The position numbers and the translations under genes were made by a program. Source: Rhyzopertha dominica (taxonomy: Eukaryota; Arthropoda; Insecta; Coleoptera; Bostrichidae). Taken from it: 64,000 nucleotides of DNA. The stretch is taken from NCBI GenBank assembly GCA_025024175.1, contig QCXZ01000001.1, positions 3,968,001 to 4,032,000 of the forward strand, written 5' to 3'. The notes below the pieces were generated by a model. That model was not told the DNA's origin, searched no databases, and worked only from the letters and a program-made list of their open reading frames with translations. Shown here piece by piece: positions 33,501-45,500 of this stretch; positions within the stretch are counted from its first letter, which is position 1, and the number at the start of each line of letters is the position of its first letter.

Positions 33501-36500
33501 ATCAACATGAAATGCAGTTTTAGGCCTCTTAAAATATGTATATTGGTGTGAGTAAACTTTTGACAACCCCGGGATCGTGATGTGTTCTCATGCTTTTGTA
33601 AATGAAACGGAAGGAATGCTTTCACGGAATTGTGTACCTTGTTTTCCTATTTTGTTATGGACAAGTTCAAACAATTTTTCAAATGAAGCATTGCTCATTT
33701 GTAAAAAATTTTTATAGGCTGCTGGATCTTGTATTAGCAGCTCTACTTTCAGCAAATTTAAGAAGCCATGAACATTCATTCTCCTTGCAATATCATTGTT
33801 AGTATCAACGGTGACGCATTTAATAATTTTTTTCAATCAACAGGCATTTTTTTACTTTTAAATACAAATTGTGGTGATTCAGGGTGACCACAAACAGAAA
33901 CAACAGTAAAAGTAATTGTTTATGAGTGGGTTACATCTAAGGTCTACTTTTCTCTAGCAGTAGAATAGACCTTACGTTGCATTTGCTATTGTATAAAGAT
34001 GGAATTTAATAGATTACGGTTAGATTAGATTTAGGATGAGAAAATCACGATTATAACTACAAAAGGGCGCACGCGTACGTATTGAAATACTTACTGAAAA
34101 GAATTTGTAATTACAAATTGAGAACAAAACGCTACGCTTATTTATTGTATTGAAACGGCGCGCGCATCTAATTTTCAGTATAATAATTTTTAAGAACTTA
34201 TTTCAGTACTTAAATAAGTACGAGCCCTGGCACAAAAATGTTCGGATATCAACTGATTTTTCGTAAAAGTTTGAAAATTTCCATAAGGGATTCAATATCA
34301 TGTTTTTTCTTTTATAGGACACTATAATAATATGTATTGTTTTACATAATATTTATTTATTGTTTTGAAATAACATAATATTTATTTATAAAACTAAATT
34401 AATGTTAATAACAATACAATATTTATTGACACATAAATGTTCGGACAATACATGTCAATAGCCGGTTGCGCAGCTTTTCGCAATCTTCTGCGGTAAAAGC
34501 ATCCCATATATTTTGCAATTTTACGCGCAAATCAGAAATGATGCGCTGCGGATCATTTCTTAATTGCTGCTTTATCTTGTGCCATATAGTTTCGATTACA
34601 TTTAGATCAGGACTGCTGGAGGGCCAGTCAAGGACGAAAATGTTGTTGTCTTGCAGCCACTTTCTTGTGGTCTTGGCTGTAACGCAGGAGGCGCCATCTT
34701 GTTGAAAAGTAAAATTTTCATCAGGTGATAACATTGGAATTGACACCAACAAATTGGTTTCTGATATTTTACTGCGTTTACAGTTCCGTATATGAAGTGC
34801 AGTTTTCCAACACCATTAGCGGACATGCCTCCCCGTACCATAACACCTGATGGAAATTTTTTTTTCTTTTTAGGCAGTCTTTGTGGAAGGATTCATTTGT
34901 GTTTGTTATAACACGAGATCGATGGTCACCCACGCAAACATCAAATTTTGATTCATCACTAAAAATGATCCTTTTCCAATCTTAGAAAGTCCACAATGCC
35001 CGGTCCTTTGCCCACGCTAATCGTCTCTTTTTTTTTGTTTTCCGTGAGGAACGGCTTTTCTTTTGCCTTAAGCAATGATAATGATGAATATGAAATTTGG
35101 CTTAAACATAACATACGTACCTTGTAAAAATGTAAACCAGAGTTATGAATCCAGCGACGACACGTTTCTCGTGAAACATTTCCCATTGTTTTTTCATTCC
35201 ATTTTGCTGCTATTTCTCTTAATGTACTTCGACGATCAGTTTTATAAATCCAAACAAGACATCTTTGCATTTTGGAAGTGACTTTGCGTGGCCGACCAGC
35301 ACCATGTCTTGAAATTTGAATTGAACTCGTTTCTCTATACATTTTCACAATATCTGACACCGTGGACTTTGCGACATTTATTTGCTTAGCAATATCCCGA
35401 AACGTTTTTCCTAGGTGAAACAGTTTTACAATTAATTCTCTGATTGCTCGATTAGTTACTTTACCGCGTGACATTTTGTAGTCAATTGATATCTCATCGA
35501 CTTAATTGTCAAGTTAAAAGTCACATGGAAACATATTCTTTTGTTTCCAAGGCTTGCTATTTATTTGCTTTACTAACGTGTCCGAACATTAATGTGTCAG
35601 CAAATATTGCATTGTTATCAACATTAGCTTAGTTCTATAAATCAATATTATTTTATTTCAAAACAATGTCGTAAATATGATGTAAAACAATACATATTAT
35701 AGTGTCCTATAAATGGAAAATATGATATTGATTCCCCTGCGGAAATTTTCAAACTTTTACGAAAAATCAGTTGATGTCCGAACATTTTTGTGTTAGGGCT
35801 CGTATAGTGGCAAACGGCTCTTATAGTTTATTAGTGCTGAATAAAAGGATATCACGTTTTCCTGCTTTGAAGTCAAAAGTTCCTACGTTACGAAATATGG
35901 CAAAAAAAACCAAACGAATATCACGGCGGTTTTTTTGCGTTTTCTTACAAAACAAGAGGTCTCATACCAATGGAAAAAATATATACAAACCTTTAGAGTG
36001 GCGACATTGATGAAATTCGAATAAAAGATGTTCACGGGAAAATTAATCCGTAATGCCGCACGCCTTTAGGAAGCTGCCAATTCTAATCGCTTCCCCCACG
36101 TGTAGGACACCGAAATCGGGAATTCTGCAATAAACTCCCGATCCCGTAATCCAGGGCCTCCGCCTTCCCCTCCCGCGCAGCAGCCCTCGACAGGTCACGT
36201 GCGCAATCAGCCCGTTACAGGATGACAGACGTGAACATAATTTGACAGCAAATAAGAACAAGGGGATGGAAATGATTGCGAGGGTAGAAACGATTAGGTA
36301 ATCCAATAGAAACTGCCATGTCACAACGCGGGGTGCGGGAAATATCTAAAATGCTTATTCAATTTGTGACGACTCGTTACCATCGGCGCCCTGGGTGCTG
36401 GGCCTGCAGAAATTCGTATGACTCGGGTAGACACACTTTCTCCACCGAAAAAGGCCAATCAGAGTGTTTACGTCACGACCGCGCCCGGCCTGGGCTGTCA

Positions 36501-39500
36501 AATGACGGGCTCGTGGAGAATTTCTTTAGTTCATGGCGTTTGGAATACTTTTCATGTTGACATTATCGCCCTTATCGCGCTTAAACATAAGAATGATGAC
36601 TAATGAGCTTCCCAACCAGATGGTAGTGGGCTTCTTCCATTTCCAGACGTTTCGTCCACTACCGTGGCAGGCATCTTCAGTGGTGAGTTTGTGGTCGTGG
36701 GCGTAGACGTCACGGTTAATGAGTAATCGAAAAAGAAGAATTTAACCATCGTTACACAGATAAAAAAATGGCAAAGATAGAAAAAGAAACACAGTTTTTC
36801 AAAAATCGTCTGTCAGATATTGTGTTTTTATGTGAAATTAGGTAAGTACACAAACTACCTTGAGACGCATTGTCAAAATTTACTCAACAAACAAAAATAG
36901 TTACTGGTAAATGTCACAATCTTATTGTGACTTGAAATATAAATTAGAAGTTTCAAATCTAACCAGGTATGCCTAAATTGTACGTTCTCCCCAAAATCCA
37001 GAATACAGGTAAAGCGATGAGACCTATTGTTTCAGGTATTAATTCACTCACTTATCTGCTTTCAAAGTGGTTGGCCAACGAGTTTAGAGGCTTACCTGGA
37101 CCTCCAATTGATTTTTCGGTTAAGAATTCCGTGGAGTTTATAGACAAAATTACGAACATTAAAGTTGGGGAGGGTGAGTTACTGGTCTCATTTGATGTAA
37201 CATCGCTATTCCCTAGTGTACATATAGATACAGCGCTGGCGAAAAAGTTTTAAAAAATAAAAATTTCCCTCGCGTATATAATATATAATAATAAATGTAA
37301 CTTTAATACATTTTTAGAAAACAAGCTTCCGTTTCACAAGCATTCATTTCACAATGGAAAAAAAGAAACAAAGAAGTCTTCCGTTTTTAGATTTATTGGT
37401 GTCAAAAAAAAGCAAGAACAAGATCGAGTTTAATGGGTCCAAAAAATACAAATAGGTTTATAATCAGTGAGTAGCAACATTCTTATCAACATAAACTTTC
37501 TGTCAATTAGGTAGCTTGGAAACAAGCTAATTGAACGTATGTGCTTTGTCTCACTTGATTTATCCGATAACTCTGACGATCGTTTCAACCTAGAAACGAC
37601 CTAGAAATTTGACGACAATTAAACAAATAGCCTTTAACAATGGATACGACACAAAAATTGTGGAGCAATATAAAATTAGAATACAAAGAATGCTGTACAA
37701 TGCTAACATCAATGAAAGAGAACATATTTTTGCCGCAGTAAATTATGTCAAAGGAGTTAATGCTTGTGTTAAATATAGGCTGAATAGACTCGGAATAAAA
37801 GCAATAGAGGTTAATAAGTGCAATTTGGGAGGTCTTCTAGTTAACAATAAGCCAAAATCCAATAAATTGAACAAAAACGTCATTTACCAAATAAAATGCA
37901 TGCAATGTTACATGATATACATCGGACAATCAGGTAGAGCTATTAAAAACATAATTAAAGAACATGTTGCGAATATAAATGCAAACAAAAGCACAACAGG
38001 TTTTGCTGACCATTGCATAAGAAATAACCATCACTTAGATAAAAACGACGTCAAAATTTTGCATTGCGAAAGGAAAGGCAAAAAACTGAACCTTTTAGAA
38101 CTTTTGGAAATTAGAAAAGGTCAGCATCAGAAAAAACATTTGGCAAATACACGAATAGAAATTCCCACGTCCAGTACCGCCTTTGATATGGCCGAAATTA
38201 TAAAGTCGACCTTCAAACCCAGGCGAGAGATTTTACAACTGTATTTTACAACCCATGTAAAAAGGGGGTGCAAACAAAATTCTGCACATCTGAGTTTAGT
38301 TTAGCGTTGTTATCTCTTTGACAATGACCGTTCTAGGTCGAAACGATCGTCAGAGTTATCTGATAAATCACAAAGCACATATTTTCAATCAGCTTGTTTC
38401 CAAGCTACCTAATTGATCCGGATGTTTCACAATGAATGTACCTTTGAATCCATTCAACATATAAACTTTCTGCTTTGAGCTGACATACCGGAATATCGTT
38501 GCAATTCAATGTTGGTTTAAAATAAGTCAATATAATTATTTATATTTATAATTTATAGGAACATGTCATATGTATCGGCATTTGTGTACCGCATTTTTTA
38601 CAGTAGAGCACTTCTGCTATACAATCCTTTTAACTGTATGCAATACAAAAACTGTCACTTATCTTAATTTTTGAACATAAAAAATATTTAAGCTATTAAG
38701 TCTTTCCATCAAAATTCTTAATACTAAAGGAAACTTTAGATAACATTACAAAAGGTTGCAAAATATCAAAAAATTTCCATATACTGCTTAGCTCCAAATA
38801 AATTGTAAATGGAAGGACATACTAGATCAGTTGGATATGTGTTCTGATGATACTGTAGGTTACCCATACAGGTTCTATTGGTGGTTTGGTCTTGCTGGAC
38901 AATGCAAAACCGAAATTGTCATTTTCTCACGCATTTGAGAATGGTTTAGTGTTAGATTGATTGTTTTTGTTCGCCGTTAAGCAATGCGTTACTCATTTGC
39001 AGTCCTGAAGAAGAAACAGTAATGTTTCGAAATGGCACTAGAGAAAACAGTGTTAATGTGCTTGTCCACACCCTCACGTTCAACCTAATGTTGTCAAAAT
39101 TATAATAACGTCAAATGTGGGGCATACTGAGAACGTTATTTAATCATTTAACCCGAATGGTGTGCCATTTGAAAGAAGAAAGCTTTCCCTTCAATTTTAG
39201 TCTTCAAAATTGAATTTTAATACCAAAATTGATATGTCCGAACGCTTGAAAGAACATATAGACCATAATGTTATCGAATTTATTATTGTCATAGTGAAAC
39301 CTCCCAACCATTTTAGATCGGCCCTCGCAGTTACGGTGTCAAAAACCAAAGGCTCGCTTAGGGCCGGTATTTCAGTCAAGGTTTAAACCAAAATTGTCAA
39401 GATAAACTAGTTTACCAGTCGCGCAGCGTATTTCAGTACTCGTTTACGAGTAAAACCGGGTTAAATTCCTCGGCAAGTTAAACCAACCCATCGAGGAGGG

Positions 39501-42500
39501 TTAAACCCAATTTTTGGATTAAGCCTGCGCACTCCGCGAAACGAGGACTTGAACTAACTGCATTTCGTTTCGGTTTGTTGTGACAGCGTGAGGTTTTGTC
39601 TTTTATTTATTTCTGTTGTGTGGGTTACTTTTTATATCATTCGTAAAAGAACCCTTGGTAATAATGAAGAACGACGACTTTTCGCACTAAAAATTTCGAA
39701 ACAAAGAAATCGATTTGGTAAAATTACTTCAAACTAAGAGTTATGTAGGTATTACAGAGCAAGGAGTTAGGAGTTGTTCGCAGTTAACAAAAAAAAATTG
39801 GCATTGGTGGTTCTGACGAAAGAATTTAAAGCCCAATCCGGTATTTTTCCCAGAACAACTAGATGAAAATGATTCCTTTGTAAGCTGTAGTTGTTGTCTT
39901 GGCACTTTTCTCTGTTGATGAAGGTAAGCAAGCGAATGTATAACTTGTTCCTAATCCAAAAATTTCTAACTGGATGAATACGAGGGTTAACGGTCAACTG
40001 TAAGTTCCATACTGTCAATGTCATTTTACAACCGTAACATTATTTTATTAGAAATGACAACGAGTTTATAGGTCAACGAACTAATACGTAAACATACTAT
40101 CAGCTTGTGAGCATTACGACGCAGGCGCAACCACGAAGTACTGCCAACCTACGTTAAAACTGTCGACCGTTAAACCGATTTTCACTAAACCAGATTTGTG
40201 AACTGAAATACGCTCATGGGTTTAACTTTTGGTTTAAAAATAAAACCAGTTTACTTTAACCCAAAGTTTAACCTCTCACTGAAATACCGGGCCTTAGACG
40301 ACACCACCGGAGTTTTAAACGTTGCGCTTGCACTCGGAACGAACGTGAGGTCAATCCGGGAGATACGACCGAGCAGAAGATTGCCTCGATTATCCTCCAA
40401 AGCGGAATGGCTTTAATTAATAAAGCTCGGAGCCGGGGTAATTAGTCGATATAACCGCAGCGTGAGCCGTCAATCATTTCGATCACGTATAAGTTTCACA
40501 TAAAAATAAAACCATCAAAAGCGTATATTCATTATGGGGCCCATTCAAGTGTGGCGTTGCATAAAATTAATTAGCTGCCGTGTACTAGCGTTTTAATAAC
40601 ATTGGGGCCCGGCCACACCACCACCCCACACCCCCGCGCCAGACGGGGCCCTCCTGATTAATGCCGGAGTTTCGCGTTAATTGTCTGGACACAACGCACA
40701 CTCTCAGTGATGTTAGGTACGTTTTTGTGTTTTGTCGTTCATTCCTCGTAGCGATTGAAGTATCTTACATCATTTAAATCTAATTCCGTTAACGAATGGG
40801 ACGGTTTACTTCATTTTTTAACAACATGCAGATTTTTAAAAGATCTAGACATCTCATGATAGTCGGACACCCTACCTTAGGGATTAACAATCCCTTAAGG
40901 GGATTGTTTAAGACTGTTCATACGTTTTGGGCCAAGAAAAATTTTTAGGGCGGTAACATAATTAGTCCACGTGGACGAGACAAAGCCTGTCACTATATTG
41001 CAACTGCACTATTGGTCTGCGAGATAAGTTATGACCCCGGTGAAGCACGGTGATTTGTCATTTGGGCAAAAGTTACTTTTTCTGGTGACTTTTTTTAAAT
41101 CCAGTTGAATTATGTGTAATTAATTTTACATTATTACATTCTTACAATTCTGACTTGTACCCTTTACCCCCAAGTGAAACTTTTTTGACGAATAAATACT
41201 TTTATCAAAATTCAAAAAAGTAAAGCAAGTAATGGTAGGTTTATATATTTGAAAAACTCAGAAACGTGAATTTTTACTATTAATAATACTAATCGCCGAT
41301 TTTTATGTAAATAAAGAGAGAAGCCGGTTAAAATGTAAACTCAAAATCATAAAAAAAATATTTTTGTTTCTGTAAAGTAATGTATAAAAATTACAATTAC
41401 CGTTAATAAATTTATACAGTAATGTTTGATAACTATTATGGAGCTAGGATATTTAATTTCTATAATGGTAGTGTCATTGATTGGACTGGCAGCAAGAAAT
41501 TGGTGATTGCAGTGCACAAATAAACCAGAGTTTTTAATTTTAAATCCAGTTACAGTTTCAATTTTTTTGTCAAGTCTTCATTATCACTGCCCCAACGCAT
41601 ATATTTATTGCCTTTGAAGGGAGAATGAAAAAAACTTTCAGCAAGAATGTCATAGGTATTAGGATTCCGGCGAAATGCAACACGACCAACATTGGATCGT
41701 TCTTGGAACCACGTCGGATTAGCAGATTGACCTATGCTATCTTTTTCTATTTCATCAAATCCTGTTGAAGTTTTTGGAAACAGTTCTCCCATTTGCTGCT
41801 CTTTATAGCCATCATCGATGACATCTTCTTCATCAGATTCACTGTTGACTTGGCCATGATCTGAATCGGTACCAACAGATTTGTTTTTCTTTTTTTGTGG
41901 ATGATCATCTGCGAGAAACCTTCTACAAGCTTTATTTCGTTTCCGCTTAGGAATACGGCTCACATCTTTTTTTGTAAATTTTCCGGTGGTTCGTTTAGCA
42001 ATTTTTCGATGAATTATTTATCCCAGTTACGTTGCTAGTCATGTTTAATAAAAGGTTATGAATTAATCGCCAAGCAAACCACATTCGTCCATCTCAGATA
42101 TGAAGTTCTCTTCGTTTGGTTTTGGTTCTGTGCAAAAGTAATTTTCACAATTTTTATGATCACCCAATACATGCCTCGGGTAATTTTCAGTGTCTCTAGA
42201 TAATCCTGACAATTATTCACTCTCAGCAGATGAGTTGTGCATTTGGCGAACTAGTTGCGGTCCGTAAGGTTTTGCGGTCAGAAGTCTGTCGCGGTCACCT
42301 ACCAGTTTTACATACTTCAGTCCGTGCATATCAGTACTTTGAAACTTTCAGCAATTATATCCGATTCCATTCAAGTAGATTATTCCTTTCCAATTTTTTG
42401 TGCATCTGTGCTCTGCACTGGGATTGTTCTCCGCCTTTGCACAATTGATGCAAAATTTATTTCACACACCTGTGTATAGCAATTTTCCTGTTTAACCCCC

Positions 42501-45500
42501 AAAAGTACTCTTTCCGCGTGTGTATTCAAAACTAAAACCTTCGAATAGCATCTAAGATTTCCCTAGTGATAAAAACAAAAGTGGTGACAGTTTTAAGAAG
42601 AGACAATAAATACAGATAATTTACGAGCACAATGATCCATCTGCTAATTATAAAAGGATTGCAACAAGGGGTACATCTGCATAGTTTACGAGCGCGAAGC
42701 TCCGCCCCGCAAAGTATTAAAGGTTAACTCGGTGCTAAAATTGTTCAAATTTGATGCAACAAAAATTCATTATTTTTGCTGCGGTAAAGAAAAGAACAAA
42801 TGTTTTGCGTATCAAAATTAAATTTTCTTTGGTGCTCTGGTCTTATTTTTGTTTGTTTTAATTTTAATTTTTTATCTTGCACCTTTTTATTTTTTTTCGG
42901 CAAAAGTCAGTGTGAATTTCGAAAAAGTACGATGACAACTCCCGAGAGAATTAATTTAAGCGCTCAGATAAAAAATCTCAAGTCGATATGATGAAAAATA
43001 CGGACAAACCATGTAGAGTAGTACGTATAAACAGCCTTAAGCACTTTATTATGGTATGACCGTAAACCTTCATAATAATTTTCTTGTTGTGTGTCAATCA
43101 GTCGAGTTCCTGTATTTTCCTGTGTTTTTAGTTTCTTGTCTGTTATTAGTTGTATAATTCCTCAACAAAACGGTTTACTTCTTTGGGAAAACACTAAAAA
43201 TTGATATACTCTTATAGCACTTACTTATTATAAAAATGTGGAGACTTCCCACCCACAAGAAAGTGAAATCAACGTAGATGTTGTTGAAAAAGTCGACACG
43301 AGGAAGTTATACAAAGAAACAACTCCTGGAGGTTCTGATATTTATCCAAATGAAATTATTTAGCACGAACTTAAGTCATGTAAGAAAGCAAAATACTGTA
43401 TCAAAATTTAATGATAGCACCATAGAAACTATCCAAGAAGAAATTGCAGTAATCACAAAAATAGTTGCTCTAAGTTTGCATCATGTGATAAAAGAAAAAA
43501 ATTAGAGAGTGGCGAAGTGATATTAACACGTAGTGCTAGATAAAGTGTACATACACAACCAAGATGGCGTTCCTGGTTAACCATAATCGGTAGTAACGTC
43601 ACCTAAATAATTAATCAATTTTATCTTTCCAAATGAATAGTCCTTGCCTTTAGCCTCTTTTACATTTTTTTCTGCATTTTCTTTTGTTAGTATATCTGAC
43701 TTCTTGGCATGATATCTTGGAAACTTTTCAAAATAGGCAGACGCTACCTATTTGTTAAGGTTTTTTACCTTCTTCATTTTGCATCACACTTTCTCCTGGC
43801 TATTTCATACTTGCAGACTCTTCAAGATCAGAAAGAACTCTAGATTGGCGCTTGAAGAATGAAATTACGGGATTAGATGGTTTTCTGCTTAACACCTTAA
43901 CAAAAATAACTATTACAAATAATATACATGTATAAAATGAATATTTTCTAAAACTGAACCTTGGGAAAATGCGTCACTTCCAATTTTTATAATTGTCGAA
44001 TTACGAAGCGATTTTGGATGGAATGATCAGTAATTATCACTCTGAAATATTTGGAAAGACCATTGTTAAACTTATGTCTTTCTACCGCCTCTAGTAATAG
44101 GTGGACCTAAATTAGTGAGAATTTTTATGGCGTAAGCTGAGAAAAAAGAACACTTCAAAAATGAAAATATACCAATTTCGACAATCCCATTGCAATATTA
44201 AAAAGGGGAATTCCAGTTAAAGCGTCACAAAAAAAAAACAGATAGACATCGGTAGCCGATTCTAAGTTGCAATCAATAGAGAAAAATAATAAAAATGGCC
44301 AAAAACGGTACTGGAGTTTCTCTGGGAAAATTGGGTGGAATTTTTTCAAGACCTGAATTACTGTACGAGATAGCAGGCTCCAAAATACGTAGAAGAACGC
44401 CTTGTCTAGATTCCATCCATATGTCTAAAATTTATACAGGACTTCGTCTAAGTCTAAGGCAGAGAAAATTTTTGAAGCAAAAGTGATCTGGTTCCTTATT
44501 TTGCAGCAAAACTATACAGGGCATTCGTCTACATTATTATGTTCTGTTGTATAATTTCACAGTAGAATAGGGTTTTAATATTACGAAATATTTTAGGATC
44601 GTCAGCAAAAAATAGATGATCGCAGGAAACAATATTGGAACAATCATTAAAGTAAATAAAGTAAAACAAAGGGTCCAAATTTGATCCTTTCGGCACGCCA
44701 GAAATTACATGTTAAAGCATAGGAAATGGGCAATGATATCTCTTATTTTAACAAATTAGTATATTGTGCAGACAAATTTAAGATCAATTTGATCCCTGGA
44801 TGTCACGCCATGAATTTTTATGAAAATTTAACAATAAAATCTTGAAACGGATAAAATAATTGTCCTCAGGAATTTTTATTTTAATCAACTTCATATTAAT
44901 ATTTTCCGAATCATTTCTTTCATTTATCTACGTAGCATAACCCTATTTAATCTTCAGGTAACATATTTGCCCTGGCATGACATCGAAAAACTCTCATTTA
45001 CCAAAGTTGTCGTTCTAGTGACCTCCCGACGCGACCCGGTACATTCTCACCCAGTTCAAGACGGCGCAAAAACAATTGAAGTTTTTTGCGCGCTAAAACG
45101 CACGGAACGTCGGCGGCAAAAAATTGTTTGTCGATAAAATAATGTGAGCTCTCTATTGGATGTTAACAAGCGGATTAGTTTTTTGCTTCTGTTTGAATGA
45201 GGCCCTATTCTTCGTTTGGGTTGCTTTCAGTCAGTGAAATGTGATAGTGCGTCGCGGTGTGTTCCCGAGATTTTCCAGGCAAACTAACGATAACGCGTAC
45301 GGGGGTGATTTGTGGACAATTTGTGAAGTGTTTGAGACATCTTGGTGGTTGGACTACCTAAGACTTGGGACGGCTTCGGAATTTGTCATTGACTTGCAAG
45401 GTATGCGGTAATTTCACTAACGTAACATCGTACTGTCGCTTTTATTGTATCAAATAGTAACTAGAAGATTTATTCCGTTTTGTACAGCTCATGCATACGA

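Larger units (their letters stand above)
33157..35820 (-). mobile_element. PIF/Harbinger-type element (about 1.1 kb without its nested insert)
   Basis: The 3-bp target TTA flanks it on both sides (33154-33156 and 35821-35823). The left end starts GAGCCACTATACTTATTT. The right end, with the nested Tc1 element removed, reads the same in reverse apart from a GTTTGCC insertion. The inverted terminal region is about 80 bp and includes TGAAATAAGTTCTT and GATGCGCGCGCCGTTTCAAT (left about 33180-33235, right about 34145-34205). TTA/TAA duplications and the internal transposase fragment (33588-33836) both indicate PIF/Harbinger. It is a non-autonomous deletion derivative. Confidence 0.8.
37503..38460 (+). 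mobile_element. Penelope-like retroelement, family I, copy 2
   Basis: A 12-bp duplication, ATAAACTTTCTG, flanks it (37491-37502 and 38461-38472). Both ends carry the same inverted segment as copy 1 (37503-37590 and 38338-38416, with TAGCTTGGAAACAAGCTA). It contains one intact frame (37609-38304) and a 3' hammerhead-like fold (38314-38355). It is 5'-truncated, since no reverse-transcriptase palm is present, and was inserted into the older family II element. Confidence 0.87.
40912..43036 (-). mobile_element. TTAA-flanked DNA transposon, copy B (inverted relative to copy A)
   Basis: TTAA lies outside both ends (40908-40911 and 43037-43040). Ends: GACTGTTCATACG on the left; the right end reversed reads GGCTGTTTATACG. 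Contents mirror copy A: on the minus strand a Mutator-like transposase remnant (about 42480-42060), then the YqaJ-like frame (41963-41550). It differs from A by small indels throughout. Neither copy is intact, and both share a frameshift inside the Mutator-like segment. Confidence 0.8.
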
